Positions 21,624 to 35,191 are shown, counted from the stretch's first letter. The stretch: 64,000 nt of DNA from Eucalyptus grandis (GCF_016545825.1 NC_052621.1:25508940-25572939), one strand, 5' to 3'. Numbers and translations are program-made. The notes: generated by a model from the letters alone, not told the origin.

Positions 21624-24600
21624 GCTCCCTCCTTCGCCGTCGCCGTCGCCGTCGCTCGCTTCTCTCGGGATGGATTCCCTCCTCTCTCCTCTCCGGCGCC
21701 CGCCGCTCCCCTCTCCCCATCCTCCCATCCTCCTCTTCCTCCTCCTCCGAGCTACTTCCGGAGGCCCGCCATCTCCGTCGGATCAGCCGCGTTCAGGTTC
21801 TCGCCGCGCGCCGGCGCCACCTCGAGGCGGAAATGCTTCTGGCCCGTGCCGTCGCCGGATTCCCCGAGAGCCCGGCGCGGGCGCGGGCCGGTGGAGCCGA
21901 CGCCGGAGTTCGCGGCTCGGGGGGTTAGGGTTTCTCCGAGCGGCGCTCCGTCCGGTCCGTTATCCGACGGGGAAGCAGCGGAAGCTCCGGGTTTTGTCGA
22001 GTTCATCACTTCGGAGAGGGTCAAGGTGGTCGCTATGCTCGCCTTGGCGTTGGCGCTCTGTAATGCGGACCGGGTGGTGATGTCCGTGGTTATCGTGCCT
22101 TTGTCGCTTTCGCACGGTTGGAGCCGATCGTTCGCCGGCATCGTTCAGGTTGGGTTTCCGCTTCTCTTTGTCAATGCTGCTTTGGACAATGCTCGCTTCA
22201 GTTCTTTTGTCGTGATCCGAATCGAATGCATCAGACACTTCACTTCGTTGACTGAATTTTACTTGGCTCTGTATCTGCGTTTAGCTGTTAGCCTATTAGT
22301 TCCTTGTTCCCCCTAAAAGAAGAAGATTTCGCCTGCAGTTGCAAAGCATTAAGCTAAAACGAAGTTGTTGTAAAATAAATATCATATCTTTTTATTGTTT
22401 TCCATGGGATTCAGAAACCTTTCTGTGTCTGGTAGTACTTACTAAGTGAATTCTCAACCATGAGTTATTAATGGTAGAGAAGTGGACTGTTAGTTAAGTA
22501 CCAATGTGACTTATCAATGTGTTTGCCCACAACTGATTGCAAGAGGTCTTTCTTTTCTTTTTATCTGTTTGACATTTGATACATTCTTGATTCTTAAGTT
22601 GAAATTGATTCCTGTGTCAACACTCGCCCCAGTCGTCTTTCCTTTGGGGATACTTGATATCACCAATAGCTGGAGGAGCTCTTGTGGATTACTATGGGGG
22701 TAAAATTGTCATGGCATGGGGTGTGGCTTTGTGGTCCCTAGCAACATTTCTTACCCCTTGGGCTGCTGAAGCTTCTTTACTCGCTCTCCTCGCGATGCGT
22801 GTTTTACTTGGCATAGCAGAAGGTGTGGCTCTTCCTTGCATGAACAAAATGGTAGCAAGGTAATAAAATATGAATCTGTTCATCTTCTATCTTAGTAGAA
22901 AGTAATCTCTTATTTGTTACTCGTGCTTTTTTATTGCTGCTTGAATATGTTGTGACAATGAAGTGATGTTTGGATATCTTAGATGGTTTCCAGCAGCAGA
23001 ACGAGCCAGAGCTGTCAGTATTGCAATGGGTGGCTTTACACTAGGAAATGCCATAGGACTCACCCTTTCTCCAATTCTTATGTCACAAGGTGGAATATAT
23101 GGGCCTTTCTTTATTTTCGGATTGTCTGGGTTTCTCTGGGTTTTGGTATGGTTGTCTGCAATAACAAGCACTCCTGACCAGCATCCTCAGATATCAAAAT
23201 ATGAGCTAAATTACATAAGGAGTGGGAGGCATGAACCCTCAGAGCCAGATACTAAAAGCAAGAGAAGTAGCATGATCCCTCCTTTTAAGCGCCTGCTATC
23301 CAAGATGCCTACATGGTGCCTAATTGTTGCTAATGCCATGCACAGCTGGGTAATGCATGTCTTGACTCCACATAGAGCATCACCACTAATGTCATGCGGA
23401 TAATATCACCAGTATATCCCTTTTTTGGGGGGTGCAAAATGGAAAATAAAAGAAGATATCCTCATATCGATACAGTGAATTATTTATGCTAATTGTGAGT
23501 GCTTTCCTCCTATTGTTGCTGTAGGGTTTCTTTGTCATTCTCTCATGGATGCCAATCTACTTTTACTCGGTATGGGACCATTTTGCTTTTAGCTGTAGAT
23601 CAATTGTATGCTGGTGCATCTAGTTACTTTTAATTGAATATGTTCCTGTGACAGGTCTATCACGTTGACCTTAGACAAGCAGCATGGTATAGTGCTGTTC
23701 CATGGAGTGTGATGGCATTTGTTGGGTACTTAGGTGGTATGTGGTCAGACTTGTTGATACAAGGAGGCACAAGCATCTCTTTGACTCGCAAGCTTATGCA
23801 GGTGGGTTTTCCTGTGAACTTATTTTTTCCTGTGCATTTCCTCTTGACTTGGCCAATGTTCCTTTGCTGTCATAATTAACATCTGACAATTCTGGAAACT
23901 GCTTTACTTGCTCTCACTGCATAAATGTCTCTTATTCATCAACTTGGGAATTTTATGGTGGCTGTGGTTTTGGCTTTGGACTTGTTCGGTGGATATTGAA
24001 GCAAACTATCGATGATATTTGTGGGGTTTTTTTTTTCTTTTCTTTTTTTTCCTTTTAAAGGTTCTTTTTAACGAAAGTCATGAGATTTGTTAGGCATTGC
24101 ACATCAACGATATATCTTTGCTGATGAATTTATGCTTCGTTGTTAAACACCATTAGGAATTGGCAATAGTATCATAGTAGATGTGTATATTGATTGTGTA
24201 CGATTATGTAATAGTGGACACATGGTTTTTCTGTCCAATCCTTCCTTTCATTCTTACAAACACTATTATCCACTAAGAATCTTCTGTATATTCGTTTTAC
24301 AGTCAATTGGATTCATTGGTCCTGGGATTGCTCTTATTGGCTTAACTACAGCCAAGCAACCATCTATTGCATCTGCCTGGCTTACCTTAGCAATTGGGCT
24401 GAAGTCTTTCAGTCACTCTGGCTTTCTCGTGAACTTACAGGTTGCTTTCCAAGCAAAATCTACAGTCATCACCTATAATCTTTCTTTCTTGTATGTAACC
24501 GTGTATTTTCACTTGCTATCAACAGGAGATCTCTCCAAAGTATTCAGGCGTTCTACATGGTATGTTTGGAATACTGACTCAAATCGCTTCCATGCATCTT

Positions 24601-25440
24601 CTTCAGTAATTAGTAAAAACCCAGTCATCGGGGCCTCTCATGACTTGGATTTACAAAAGTGAAAGTATTCAAGGCTCATTCTATCACTCTCCTCTTGAAG
24701 GAAAAGCTCATGCTTTTTAATATTTAATAGTGCATGCACTTCTTTCGCTGCTTTAAGGCTTCTATTGATGAGGGAGGAGGCGTTTCGTGCATAATTTGTA
24801 ACTAACGTTAGCATTAGCAAGGTTTTCATCTTTTTTTTTTTTTTTTAAATTGCTGTACTGCAATCTGTACATCCTCCAGGTCTGTGAATTTCATTCTTTG
24901 ATATGTGCTCTGCTGCAGTCTCTTTAGTTGCACTAATCACCTCTAGGACTTATGATATCTTCTGAAAGAAATACCTATCTGTGCTTCTAGGATTGTCGAA
25001 TACAGCAGGAACATTGGCAGCTATTGTGGGAACAGTTGGAGCTGGTTTCTTTGTTGAATTAGTTGGTTCATTCAGAGGATTTCTGTTGCTTACATCAATA
25101 CTTTATATTTTTGCTGCCATTTTTTGGGATATCTTTTCTACTGGAGAGAGGATAAATTTTGATGAGACAGGTCAGTATCACCCATTCCTCTTTGTATCTT
25201 TGCCCATTCTTTCCTACTAATTTGGTGCTTAGGTCACTCTACTATTTTCAGATAAAAGTACCAGAAAATGAACACATATAAGGATAGCTAATTTCTTTGG
25301 CAACTTCAATAAATTACCTAAACATTCTAGTCTGTGGAATGTGCCAGGATTGCTATCGTTCTTTCCTAAGAGAGCAGTTCTATGATCTCACATTTTTTTT
25401 AACAGATCTGTCACCGCATTCTGGGTCAACAGTTTCATGA
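21624..25440 (+). CDS. PHT4/ANTR-family anion (phosphate) transporter, plastid-type N-terminus, start not resolved
   Basis: Nine coding segments with GT-AG junctions: to 22148, 22633-22859, 22983-23349, 23525-23569, 23655-23801, 24303-24440, 24526-24559, 24991-25170 and 25406-25440. The product is a major-facilitator protein with ALCNADRVVMSVVIVPLS in helix 1, SSFLWGYLISPIAGG, the loop DYYGGK, and GIAEGVALPCMNKMVARWF, typical of SLC17/PHT4 carriers. The first segment is rich in Ser, Pro and Arg (YFRRPAISVGSAAFRFSPR), like a transit peptide, so inner-envelope or thylakoid placement is likely. The frame that runs into helix 1 has no ATG: ATG 21609-21611 is in frame but a TGA at 21621-21623 follows. 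ATG 21670-21672 is in another frame, and a one-base change in the TCC-rich tract 21715-21750 would join them. Confidence 0.85.
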
Positions 25441-26865
25441 GAAGTGCCTTTGCATCGGCTGGATACACAGCCCCAGGCAGCAGAGGTCAATTCTGCACAT
25501 CTTCATCGTGGAAGAATGGTAGATAACGCCTGTCAGTGAAACCTTTAATCATTCATATCAAGAGGTATCAAGTACCAACATCTTCTTCCCATGTGAAGAT
25601 TTTTGTCCCCTCCGGTAAATCCATGTAAAGAATCTGGCATTATTCGATAAAAAAAAAAAAAAAAAAAATCTGGCATTAAAGAAATATAAAGTATAGGCAT
25701 CTTTCTAACTGTTTTGATTTCTCAGGTTGATGTGTGTGAGATCAGTTTGATTTAGGGGTTTCCTTGAAGCAGATATCTTAGTTCTTTGAGATGGTTAAGC
25801 AGTTGTCCACTAAATGTGGGCTTTACTGTCATTCTCCTTTCAATGTATAATACCATCTCAAGCACACAGATAATATGGTTTGTTCTTAGCTTGGTTCAAA
25901 CTGCTTGATAGCCATTGTCCTCTTTTGGGTCTGCAGTAACCCATTGGATAGCAATTTATCTTTTATGAGTGATGAAGCCACAACCGTCAATTAGGTTGGC
26001 CTGCTATGTCAATGGATAGGTGTGGGGGAAATTTGATACACTCTACGCTACGCCACAGATTTTGTTTTCCCACAATATCATTTCGCGTTGACATGATGAG
26101 ATAAATGTTTGTACTTTTCCTATAATCAAGACCATCGCGGAAGATGGGAACCAGCAAGTTGCCAAACATTTTCCATCAGTTGAGGGTCTGCATATATACT
26201 GATAACAACGCACGAGGCCCACGCACGTCCATGGTCAGTTCGTCCCAGCACGCAACCGTGGAATCTATAAGGGGATACCAACGGTCATGGACGGAAGCTC
26301 TCTTGGGGGTTTAGTATACTTTCTAGAACGAAGAGGAATGAAGGAAGACCGAAACGGAGGAGCGCACAAATGACAAGGGAGCGTGGCGAGGTGAGGAAGG
26401 CACTGATCGAAGAGAGAAGGACCCAGTAAATTAAGGAAGAAAGCGAAAGGCTACCGGCACCACTAGGAAGGGGCTAGTGATTTTAGAAGTGTGTCCAGAT
26501 TGGAGGACCGGTCTGTATCACAGCTGCATCCGAAGTGATTGGGGCTTTTATGGAACGGCAATATCTTCATTCCTTACCGCACGATTCATTTTGAAACGGC
26601 CAAATCTGCCCTAAATATAAAATTAAAAAAAATTCTGCGTAGGATGAAAATTACCTCATCTTTCAAATAATCAAAGAAAGTCGGAGAATTTTCACGTTAA
26701 TATAAGAAATGATGGCAGTTTAAAATTTTGTTCTAAGAAAATTGATTTTTTTTCAAATGGAGGTAACGCGCATAAGTCTCGCTCAAAAGGAATTGGGAAC
26801 TAGACGTTTTAGAGAAATGGAGTCTAATAGCTCTCCTAGGTCTTTGCTCTCAAGTCAATTGAGTA
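25441..26865. other. Transporter 3' UTR and intergenic DNA
   Basis: Contains a poly-A tract near 25651. No further gene was seen. Confidence 0.5.
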
Positions 26866-27056
26866 ATTGAGTGCATTGAAAGTTAAAACACTTATCAAGA
26901 AAATACAATCATATCATAAAACTTGTCAAATTGGTATTAATCGCATTCTTTAAAAATTTTAGAATTCAATTGTATTGTTGTTACAAATTTTAAATTTTAG
27001 AATTCAATCATTTTTTAAAGTTTTAAAATCCAATTATATTTTCACAACAAGTGTCA
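26866..27056. repeat. Degenerate fragment of the 378-bp MITE family
   Basis: Shares AT-rich sub-repeats such as CATAAAACTTGTCAA and TTTTAGAATTCAATTGTA with the element at 17755-18132, but has no clear ends or target duplication. Confidence 0.45.
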
Positions 27057-27632
27057 TTATGACTTTCACATCACCTCTTCTTTTTTTTAATAATGCTCAA
27101 TGCTGGCAGCATTGATTTTCTTTTGGGATTATTGGAGAAGCAATGTAATCATTTTATTTTATTTTTTGGTAGAAGAAGCAATGTAATCATTTGTAGTCCA
27201 GATTCTTCCATTTTTGGAATTTGGCCAATTTGAGACCCTTTCGTCACGGCGGCGCTCCGATCCGGTCTGGTCCGGCTGGAACCGTGTGGCCTAGCAGAAG
27301 AATCCCCAAGTCAAATCTTTGTCGCTCACCGGGGTGCAATCCGATCTCCCGGACTGGAGCCTGCATCCCCGAGTCAGTCCGTTGACTCTTGACTCGGTTC
27401 GTTACCAAGATAAAAATATTTTATCGGAAAACCGGTCAGGTAAAACTTTGTCTCGTTCAAACCCAGTAGCCGTCATTCGAGCTCGAGCTGTCGCTTGAAT
27501 CGGTCGTCGTCCTCCCGCAGGACAACAACGTCATTTCATCGCCCGTGAATCTCCCCGTCCGTCCGGACATGAAGAGCGAAGGAGACGAAGACGAAGGCTC
27601 GAGTCGATCCTGCTGAAAGCCGAACGACAGCC
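27057..27632. other. Upstream region of the kinase gene
   Basis: Base composition shifts to GC-rich after about 27230. It probably includes the promoter and 5' UTR; no TATA box was assigned. Confidence 0.4.
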
Positions 27633-30600
27633 ATGAGCAGCGGCGGCGACGGCGACCGCGACCGCCGGCGCCGCTCCTTCGCGGACTTCTTCAAAGCCGC
27701 CGCCAGGAGGACCTCCGGAGCTCTCGCCGCGCTCTTCCACCTCCGCCGCAAGCGGACGGCCTCCTCGCCGCCCGCCGTCCCCGGCGGTCCGGGAAGCGGC
27801 GGGCAGGTCAGCGCCGCCTCCTGTAAGTCCGCTTTCCGCTCTCTACTCCTCGGCTGATTGGCCGTATCGTGTCCCCGCCCCCGAAAAGAAAGGATTGACG
27901 ACGTTCTGCAGCTTCTACAGGTACCGCTAGGACGGGCTCGTCGAAGGCGGCGAGGTCGTCTTTCTCGTACGCCTCCTCCTCTGGCTCCTCGATTGCTCCG
28001 AGCGGCGGGCTGGTCGCGCCGCCGTGTTTCACGATGGAGGAGATCGTCAAGGCCACGGGGAACTTCTCGGCGTCGAACGTGCTCGGGGAAGGCGGGTTCG
28101 GGACGGTCTACAAGGGCAAACTCAGGGACGGATCGCTGGTCGCCATTAAGCGCGCCAAGAAGGTAAGCTTCATGAAAAAGACATGGCTCGAATTTTATTT
28201 GCAGTGCTTCTGGAATTGGTGTCTAAGAGGGGAGAAATAGGGAGAAAGTGTTTGGATTGATTTCAGTCATGTAACAGCAGTTGTAGGAAGAGATTATAGG
28301 ACCTTGACCTTCTGCGGTGGATTTTGCTTACTCGGTTCGAATGGTCTTTGACAGACCATACTCAATCTGCGCGCATCATCTGAGTTCAAGAACGAAGTCC
28401 GTACCATGTCGAAGATAGAGCATCTTAATTTGGTAAAGTTGTACGGATTTTTGGAACATGGAGATGAGAAGATCATTGTGGAAGAGTACATTGGCGGTGG
28501 AACGCTGCGGGAGCACCTCGATGGTAAGCTAGCCGCATCTTTCATTCCTGAAGCTTGCAATTAAGTATGCATTGAAAAGACCATGTAATTGGTGAGCTTT
28601 AAGTCGATATAGGTGAGTGAATACAGTGACGTGTTCGACAATGTTATCGATAACTTACCTCTTATGTCCTTTTCATCTTCTGAACCAGAATAATAAATTT
28701 ATTTGTAACTCGATCCCGACGGAGATGAAATAGAAGGTGATAGAGAGAGACTCAACTGTAACCAGCTCTTTGCTTCAGATTTCATATGATCGCACAGGCC
28801 ATAAAATTGGCCCTTCTCAGATGTTATTGTTTATTTTATTTGCTTGCTGTTAGTGCTAGTATTGATTGGGTCGACATCTTCAACCAGAGATAATCCGTTC
28901 TTATTCACAAAACACATGTTAGACTTTGGCGGGTTGTAATCATGAATTAGTTTCAGTTGTTCTTTAGACATAGATTTTCTAGCATGATACTGTTCCGTGA
29001 GCAGGATTTGATCTTATTATTTTGGGTAGTTCACCAGGTCATTTTTCATATCATGCACAGGGGGAAATGGACTCGAAATGACTGAGCGTCTGGATATTGC
29101 AATTGACATTGCTCATGCAGTTGCCTATCTTCACACATACTCTGGTACGTGCACTGGTCCTATCGGTTAATGGGATTAGTACCAAACAATTTAGCTTTCA
29201 AATTGAGTAGGCCTTAATGCATCTCAAATGTCATGGATGTGCCCTTTTGTGTTCTCATATATAAGCAGAGAGAACTGGTCGAGAAAACAAAAAAAAATTG
29301 ATCCTTTCAGCTTTGATGCAGATACTTCTCAACTGACAAATAGGAGAATCTTGAATGTTGGTCAATTACCGGATCATAATTTCCTGTGCCGCCTTTATTG
29401 AAAAGTGATGTGTCTTAACACGAGCAATTTTGTTGCAGATCCTCCAATTATACACAGAGATATTAAAGCATCAAATATACTGATCACAGAGAAACTAAGG
29501 GCCAAAGTGACGGACTTTGGATTTGCGCGATTGGCTTCTGAAGACCCTAATGCAACACACATCTCCACTCAAGTCAAGGGATCAACAGGCTACTTGGATC
29601 CAGAGTACCTGAGGACATACCAGCTTACTGAAAAGAGTGATGTGTATTCATTCGGTGTATTGCTTATGGAAATGATGACAGGAAGACACCCAATTGAAAC
29701 GAAGAGAACAGCCAAGGAGAGAATAACCATAAAATGGGTATGCATTCTGAATCTAAGAAAAGAACTCTCATTATCTTGATTCTTGAAAGAGAGGAAGGCG
29801 AGGGATGAAAATATTTTGTTTTGTTTTATTTCTAACTTTTAGGTAGACAAGGGAGAATATTAGAGTCTATAATGTAGGATTAGAAAATTTAACCCAAGTC
29901 ATCGGATTACCCGTAACCAAATAATTCCATGGCAGGAACTTTGGACAGAAAGGCAGATCGTAGGAACCTCAAAATTGTGACCAGTAGAAATCTGCCCAAA
30001 TGTCCGTCGGCACTTTAGCATAATTGCATCCTGGATAAACAGATCCATAGGCATCTGGAATATGTTGATCAAGTAGCACTGGTAGCTCAAATTTATTTCA
30101 GAAGACACAGAATGATCTAGCCTTCTTGAGAAGTTTGCATCATGGTATAATAATCCATACACTGTATAAAAACCATAACTAGTTCCTATGTTTTAACGCG
30201 AATGAAATCAAGGCAACCAAGTCACTTATGACTTACGAGTTTAGTAAGCGGGCGAATGTTATTTTACTTTCACACCTTCATGAGACACAAGTAGAGATGC
30301 ATTGTTTCGTATTCTTCATCAATGAAGTGAAAACTCAACAATCCCCTTTAAAGAAAGTCGAGGGACCATGACGTGTAAGCAGACTTTGGGAGAGCATCGC
30401 TCTGGTCATTCGAACTTTTGTTGGAAAGACGATCTAATGATATGAGGAGGACCAAGAGTCTATGACTTATCAATATAGGAGATGAACATCCAAGGGAAAA
30501 AAAGAGCAGTTTTATTCAGTTGAAAGAGAAGCTTGTATGCCTGATCTGGTCGCATCTGGTGTACATATATGCAGGCAATTCAGAAACTAAAAGAGGGAGA

Positions 30601-30898
30601 AGCAGTTCTTGTCATGGACCAGCGACTGCGGAGAAGTCCAGCATCCGTCTCGGCTCTGGGGAACGTCCTTAAACTGGCTCGACACTGCATTGCTCCCAAG
30701 AGAGAGTTGAGGCCATCCATGCGGAAGTGCGCCGAGGTGCTATGGGAAGTTCGAAAAGAATTCAGGGAAACAACTTCCTCCTCTTTGCCTTCTCCTATCC
30801 CTCATTCTGCAAATTATCCTGTTAGGGACGCGAAAAATCATCGCCAGACGTCATTTGGCATTGAAGAGGGTGAAAGCTATAAATTTGTGTCTGCATAA
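27633..30898 (+). CDS. Receptor-like cytoplasmic kinase, CRCK (calmodulin-binding) type
   Basis: Six exons: 27633-27822, 27912-28162, 28355-28523, 29061-29144, 29439-29737 and 30575-30898. All use GT-AG sites and the phases agree. A basic Ser-rich N-terminus with no signal peptide or membrane segment is followed by [20 protein letters not shown]. The kinase domain then shows GEGGFG (nucleotide loop), VAIKRAK (ATP-binding Lys), [12 protein letters not shown] (catalytic loop, RD type), VTDFGFARL (Mg-binding DFG) and [16 protein letters not shown] (activation segment end). All catalytic residues are present, so it should be an active Ser/Thr kinase at the membrane face or in the cytosol. Similarity in the activation segment and C-lobe is closest, from memory, to CRCK1-3. 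Calmodulin binding is inferred from family only. Confidence 0.88.
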
Positions 30899-32011
30899 CC
30901 GTGCTTCCATATATATTCTTTTGCTCAAATGTGTTATATATTGGGAAGGAATCCCTTGGTTTTGCCCGACTTCCCTTCTTTTATACCGATGGATGGGTAA
31001 AGCTTCATTTCACAGAACTCGTAAAGCAGAGTGATCACTGGCCACTCCCTTCACATGTTTTGTTCAAATTCTTTTCCATTCGTCTCAGAGGACTAGCGAT
31101 TTCTGGATTCCGGATGTGAAGAAGCGAGTAAATCCCGAACACGGCAAGGATGGCAGCTGCTTCTCCTGGTTTCATCCTGAGGCTTTATCTAAAAGATGTT
31201 TTGAGTGCGAGGAAGGCCGTTGGAATCGGGCGGCACCAGAGACTTTAAAAGCCTAAGTTTTCAAGAAAGGGAACCCAAAACCATGAAAAATAATCCTCGG
31301 GAGGATACTGCCGAATCTCCTCTTCGATTACATCTTTTATCTTATTCTTTTGGTTATATGCATTATAAAGTCTTCCATGGCCGTTGATGTGCTCAGTAGT
31401 TGACACGAAATGAATTCGGAAATCAATGCATAGCGAAGAGCCTTCTCAAACTGGGTATGGATCCGAGGACTTTGGAGATCGGATTTCCTTTCCTTCGGCA
31501 ACGGAAAATTCACCCGATCCTATGAGATTTGGAAAGATCGTGATGTTTTAAACATCAAATTGCTAATGCGACAAGGTTCTTTCTCATTATCGAATATTTC
31601 ATACATCCCGTTCTGACGAGACCCACTTGACCCTCTCGAATCAGTGCCAGGACAGGATGGATGTCGTGCCATGCCGACACGCATGGTCATGTGGTCACTG
31701 TCCTAGAACAAAAAATTCAGACTAACCATAAATATGGCCTTTCCCAGATGAATTGAGAATCGGATCCATATAATAGCAACAAGTTCTAAAAACATATGAC
31801 CATGTAACAGTAAAGTCGTAGTCCGACACATATTAGATAATTCTAACTACTTGAGAAACTGCACGCAGTAACCGAAGAAGAGTCTGCCTCCCCGAGAGGA
31901 GGGCTACACAAAATCCTGAACTCCCAGTTCGAAATGCCAAGGACTATCCCAGAATGGACAAACCAGACAACTTACAAGCAAACCACATATCCCCCTCCAC
32001 AGGAACATTAC
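30899..32011. other. Convergent 3' flanks of the kinase and SR45a-like genes
   Basis: The two genes point at each other here. The stretch must hold both 3' UTRs; no other gene was recognised. Confidence 0.55.
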
Positions 32012-33690
32012 TTAAGCTGAAGATGACGATGACCTTGGCGTGTTAGACCTTGTGACTGCTCTGGAACTTGCACTAACACTATGGCTCGGAGACACACTCC
32101 TAGAAGAATAGCTATCCCTCGAATGCCCGCGTCTGGATGAGTAGCACCGCTTAGAACTCTTCCTTGACCTTCTCCTAGGTTCTGGAGATTCGCTGGGGGA
32201 GTATCTCCTCCTCCTCGGCCTCGGGGAATAGCTGCTCCTAGAGTATCTCCCTCTTCCTGGTGAGACACTTCTAGAAATAGATCGATAGCGGCTCCTTCTG
32301 TGATAGCGATCATCTGGAGAGTAGTCCCTTGAATCATATGGAGAGTAGGACCGATCACGCCAATACACTGGCGACCTGCTGTAAGGGGAACGGGATCTAG
32401 AGTATGATCTTCGTCGACTAGAATAAGGAGAATAAGCCCTTCGCCGACCATAGTAAGGAGAGTAGGATCTGCGCCTCCTGTGGTAAGGGGAGTAGGACCT
32501 ACTCCTGCTGCAGTCAGATGAATAACGAGGAGACCTGCTCCTACTATAGGGAGAATGGCTTGGAGTCCGATGGGGAGAATAACTAGGAGAGCGCCGGCGC
32601 GCTAATAAAACATTAGGAGCATTAGTTAGTGGGCAATCAACAGCAAACAGTCCAAATCAAATAACAATGCCAGCCATCTAACCTCGAATAGTCTTCAACC
32701 CCAGATACCTTCCTGGAGTAGGAGTTCTTCCCCTCCTCCTCCTAGCCTGTCATCACAAATATAAATCGTCAGTTACCTGAACAAACAAGGAAATAAAGGC
32801 AAAAAAAGTAAGTATACAGTGTCATGCGTTCCTGATGTAGCAATAAGTAAATGACACAAGCAAGATATCTAAATTCAATAGGCAGAAAGAAAAGAGATAT
32901 GCAGGGCATACAACCCCAGTGATCTGATACTTCGTGTGTTTGATTTGTTTGTTTAGTTGTTTTTGGAATTTGATGAAGAGCTGCTACACACAGCTAACCT
33001 GCTGCCACAAAAACTTCAAGTGGAAAGAAACAACTTTCAAATAAACTTATAGCAATGTAATATATGCACGATCTTAAGCAACAAGACCTCCATCAGGAAA
33101 AAGAAAAGGATAACTTTCAAAAGAAAACAATTGCTAAACACATACCTTTTCAACAGTGATTACACGGCCTTCAAGCACAGATCTATCTAAATACTTGATG
33201 CACCTCTCAGCCTCCTCAACGGTTGACATAGTTACAAACCCAAAACCACGAGATTCCCTAGTCCACGGGTCAACCACGACATGCACATCCACCACCTACA
33301 CATCAACGAACTAACAGTAAGAGAGGTTTACAGAAGCTCCTAAACAATATTAATACGAGACACAGATCAAGATTGAACTTAAGTCCACCTTTCCCTCGCT
33401 TGCAAAATGCTTTTCCAGTTCCCTCTTTGTAATCCGAGGGGACAGTCCCGTAACATACAAATTGTTGCCAGGGTTCTCAACATCCCTTGAAGCACTCCTG
33501 ATATCCAAAATGGGAGGATTACATCAGCATTCAAAAAACAACACACCAAATGGTATCAGAAAGGAAAGATTATCATTACACTTTACCTTGATCTGCTCCT
33601 AGAAACCGACCTCGACCTAGAGATTGACCTACCATACCTCCGGCGAGGTGAAGGAGAACAAGAATAGTCGTACCTTCTGGAGTAAGACAT
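32012..33690 (-). CDS. SR45a: SR45a-like serine/arginine-rich splicing factor (Transformer-2 type)
   Basis: Five coding exons in reading order: 33690-33587, 33497-33389, 33295-33146, 32746-32683 and 32601-32012. They give 338 residues. A short RS-rich N-terminus (MSYSRRYDYS) leads to one RRM at about residues 48-121 with RNP2 LYVTGL and RNP1 RGFGFVTM. A long C-terminal RS domain with SYSPY-like repeats follows. The RS-RRM-RS layout is that of Tra2/SR45a proteins, nuclear regulators of alternative splicing that bridge to U1-70K and U2AF in plants. The ATG is the first codon of its exon, directly after the acceptor. An upstream exon ending at 35038 contains no ATG, so it is 5' UTR. Confidence 0.88.
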
Positions 33691-34431
33691 CTGGTAAGAG
33701 AAAAAAAAAAAAAGACCCGCATGGTAAATTTCGTATCCACAATGCCATCAACCATGTTATAAGTGTAAATATTTCATTACACCCTCCAGATAAGACGAAG
33801 AAAAGCTTGAGAAGATCGGAGCAGACAACAAGTACAGCAATTTATCTCAAATCCCTTAGAACAGTGATTTCTGAACAATCGATGTTCATTCTCTAGACCA
33901 TAGTCCGCAAATAATTGATCACATGACAGATAAGATTTCATAAGCCTGTTCAACAAAGTAAAATCCAAAACAAAGCTGAAAAACCACCCTTCTGGACATC
34001 AAGCAGTAATTCCACACGAGAAACAAGCAAGCTACAAAGACCCTTCCCTTAGCTCCAAGCAACAACCGGAGATTGCCTTTCTTTCCTATTGAATTTCACA
34101 AGGGCAGGCAGCCTCTCATGCCCTCTAATGAACCTATAATCCTTTCAATCCTCGTATTTAATATACCTACCAAAATAGGAATCACAAGATATTCTCACCC
34201 AAATCATTTAAAAAAAGGGCCCGAGAGAGCAGAAATCTTTTTACATAAAGCAGGCCTCCGACAATAAAAAGGTTGAAACGATCCAGCTACTAGTGGCAGA
34301 AACACAGTAATTCTCAAACCCACTACTCCAAATATCCAGCAACGACATCCGGCAAAAATTAGCTCAAAAAGCGCAAGGTCCAAGCAAAGTCAGAGAAGGT
34401 CAACCACATCAATCAACAGACCGAGAAAAAC

Positions 34432-34680
34432 ACGCATGGTAACATTTTGTTTCTCTCAATTTTTATTCTTTTATTATTCAGAATAAAAAAGAAAAATAAA
34501 TCCGTTTGATAATTTCAACTTATTTTTCTATTCATCTGAATAAAAATTAGCCGGTAATAAATTTGAAATAAAAACAAAAAAAGTAATTCCCAATAATAAT
34601 TTCTAGAAATAAGTAATTTCTGTCTTTTCTATTTTTCGTTTGTTCTTTTTCCATGCCGCGGCCATCGCCGGCCGACCGCC
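34432..34680. repeat. Probable fragment of a dispersed MITE-like element, inside the SR45a leader intron
   Basis: CACGCATGGTAACATTTTGT followed by AT-rich sequence and a GCCGGCCGACC-type GC core resembles the layout of 35617-36372. The ends are unclear. Confidence 0.35.
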
Positions 34681-35037
34681 GACCGCCAGTGCACGACCGA
34701 AGTTTGGCAATCCGTAAGCAAGAAAAAAAATTAAATATAAAAATTTATCAATCGTATTGAACGCATTTTTAAAAATTATTCGAGGGAGTAGAAATTAAAA
34801 AATAACAAATTTTAAAAGAAATTGATCAACAAAAGTAAAAAAGTGATCATGCGCACCCTAAATTGCATAACCCGGGGCCAAAAAAAACCGACAAAGCAGG
34901 CCAGAAAGAAACTCCCGATTACGCCGTCGCGGGTTCCCCAGAATCCAAAAACTAAACCTCGAACTCATCGAAAACCAATCCATCCCGCTCCGCGATGAAC
35001 AACATGCATGGGACACACGCGAAATCGAGAGGCTCAC

Positions 35038-35160
35038 CGTTTCAGCGATGATGTCGACCAGCACGATCGATCGGCCGGCAGTTTCTCCCCGCTCGATTCG
35101 AACTCCAGCCAATCTCTCCGCAGGAAGATTGCTACTGCAGATATGGCGAATATGAAATAC
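35038..35160 (-). promoter_or_regulatory. 5' UTR exon of the SR45a-like gene (right edge approximate)
   Basis: A donor (ACG|GTGAGCC) lies at 35037/35038, and the matching acceptor sits next to the ATG at 33690, making a 1347-bp leader intron. The exon has no ATG on the minus strand. Long leader introns are common in plant SR genes and are often used in their own splicing control. Confidence 0.6.
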
Positions 35161-35183
35161 GCTGGCGGAAACGACGCGAGCGG

Positions 35184-35191
35184 TTTTTATA
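35184..35191 (-). promoter_or_regulatory. TATA box of the SR45a-like gene
   Basis: Minus-strand TATAAAAA lies about 30 bp upstream of the proposed leader exon. Confidence 0.6.

Noticed and set aside
34858..35112. N-terminal extension of the SR45a-like protein from the leader exon
   Set aside because: The frame is open and in phase, but the leader exon contains no ATG; the apparent first codon is TTG.
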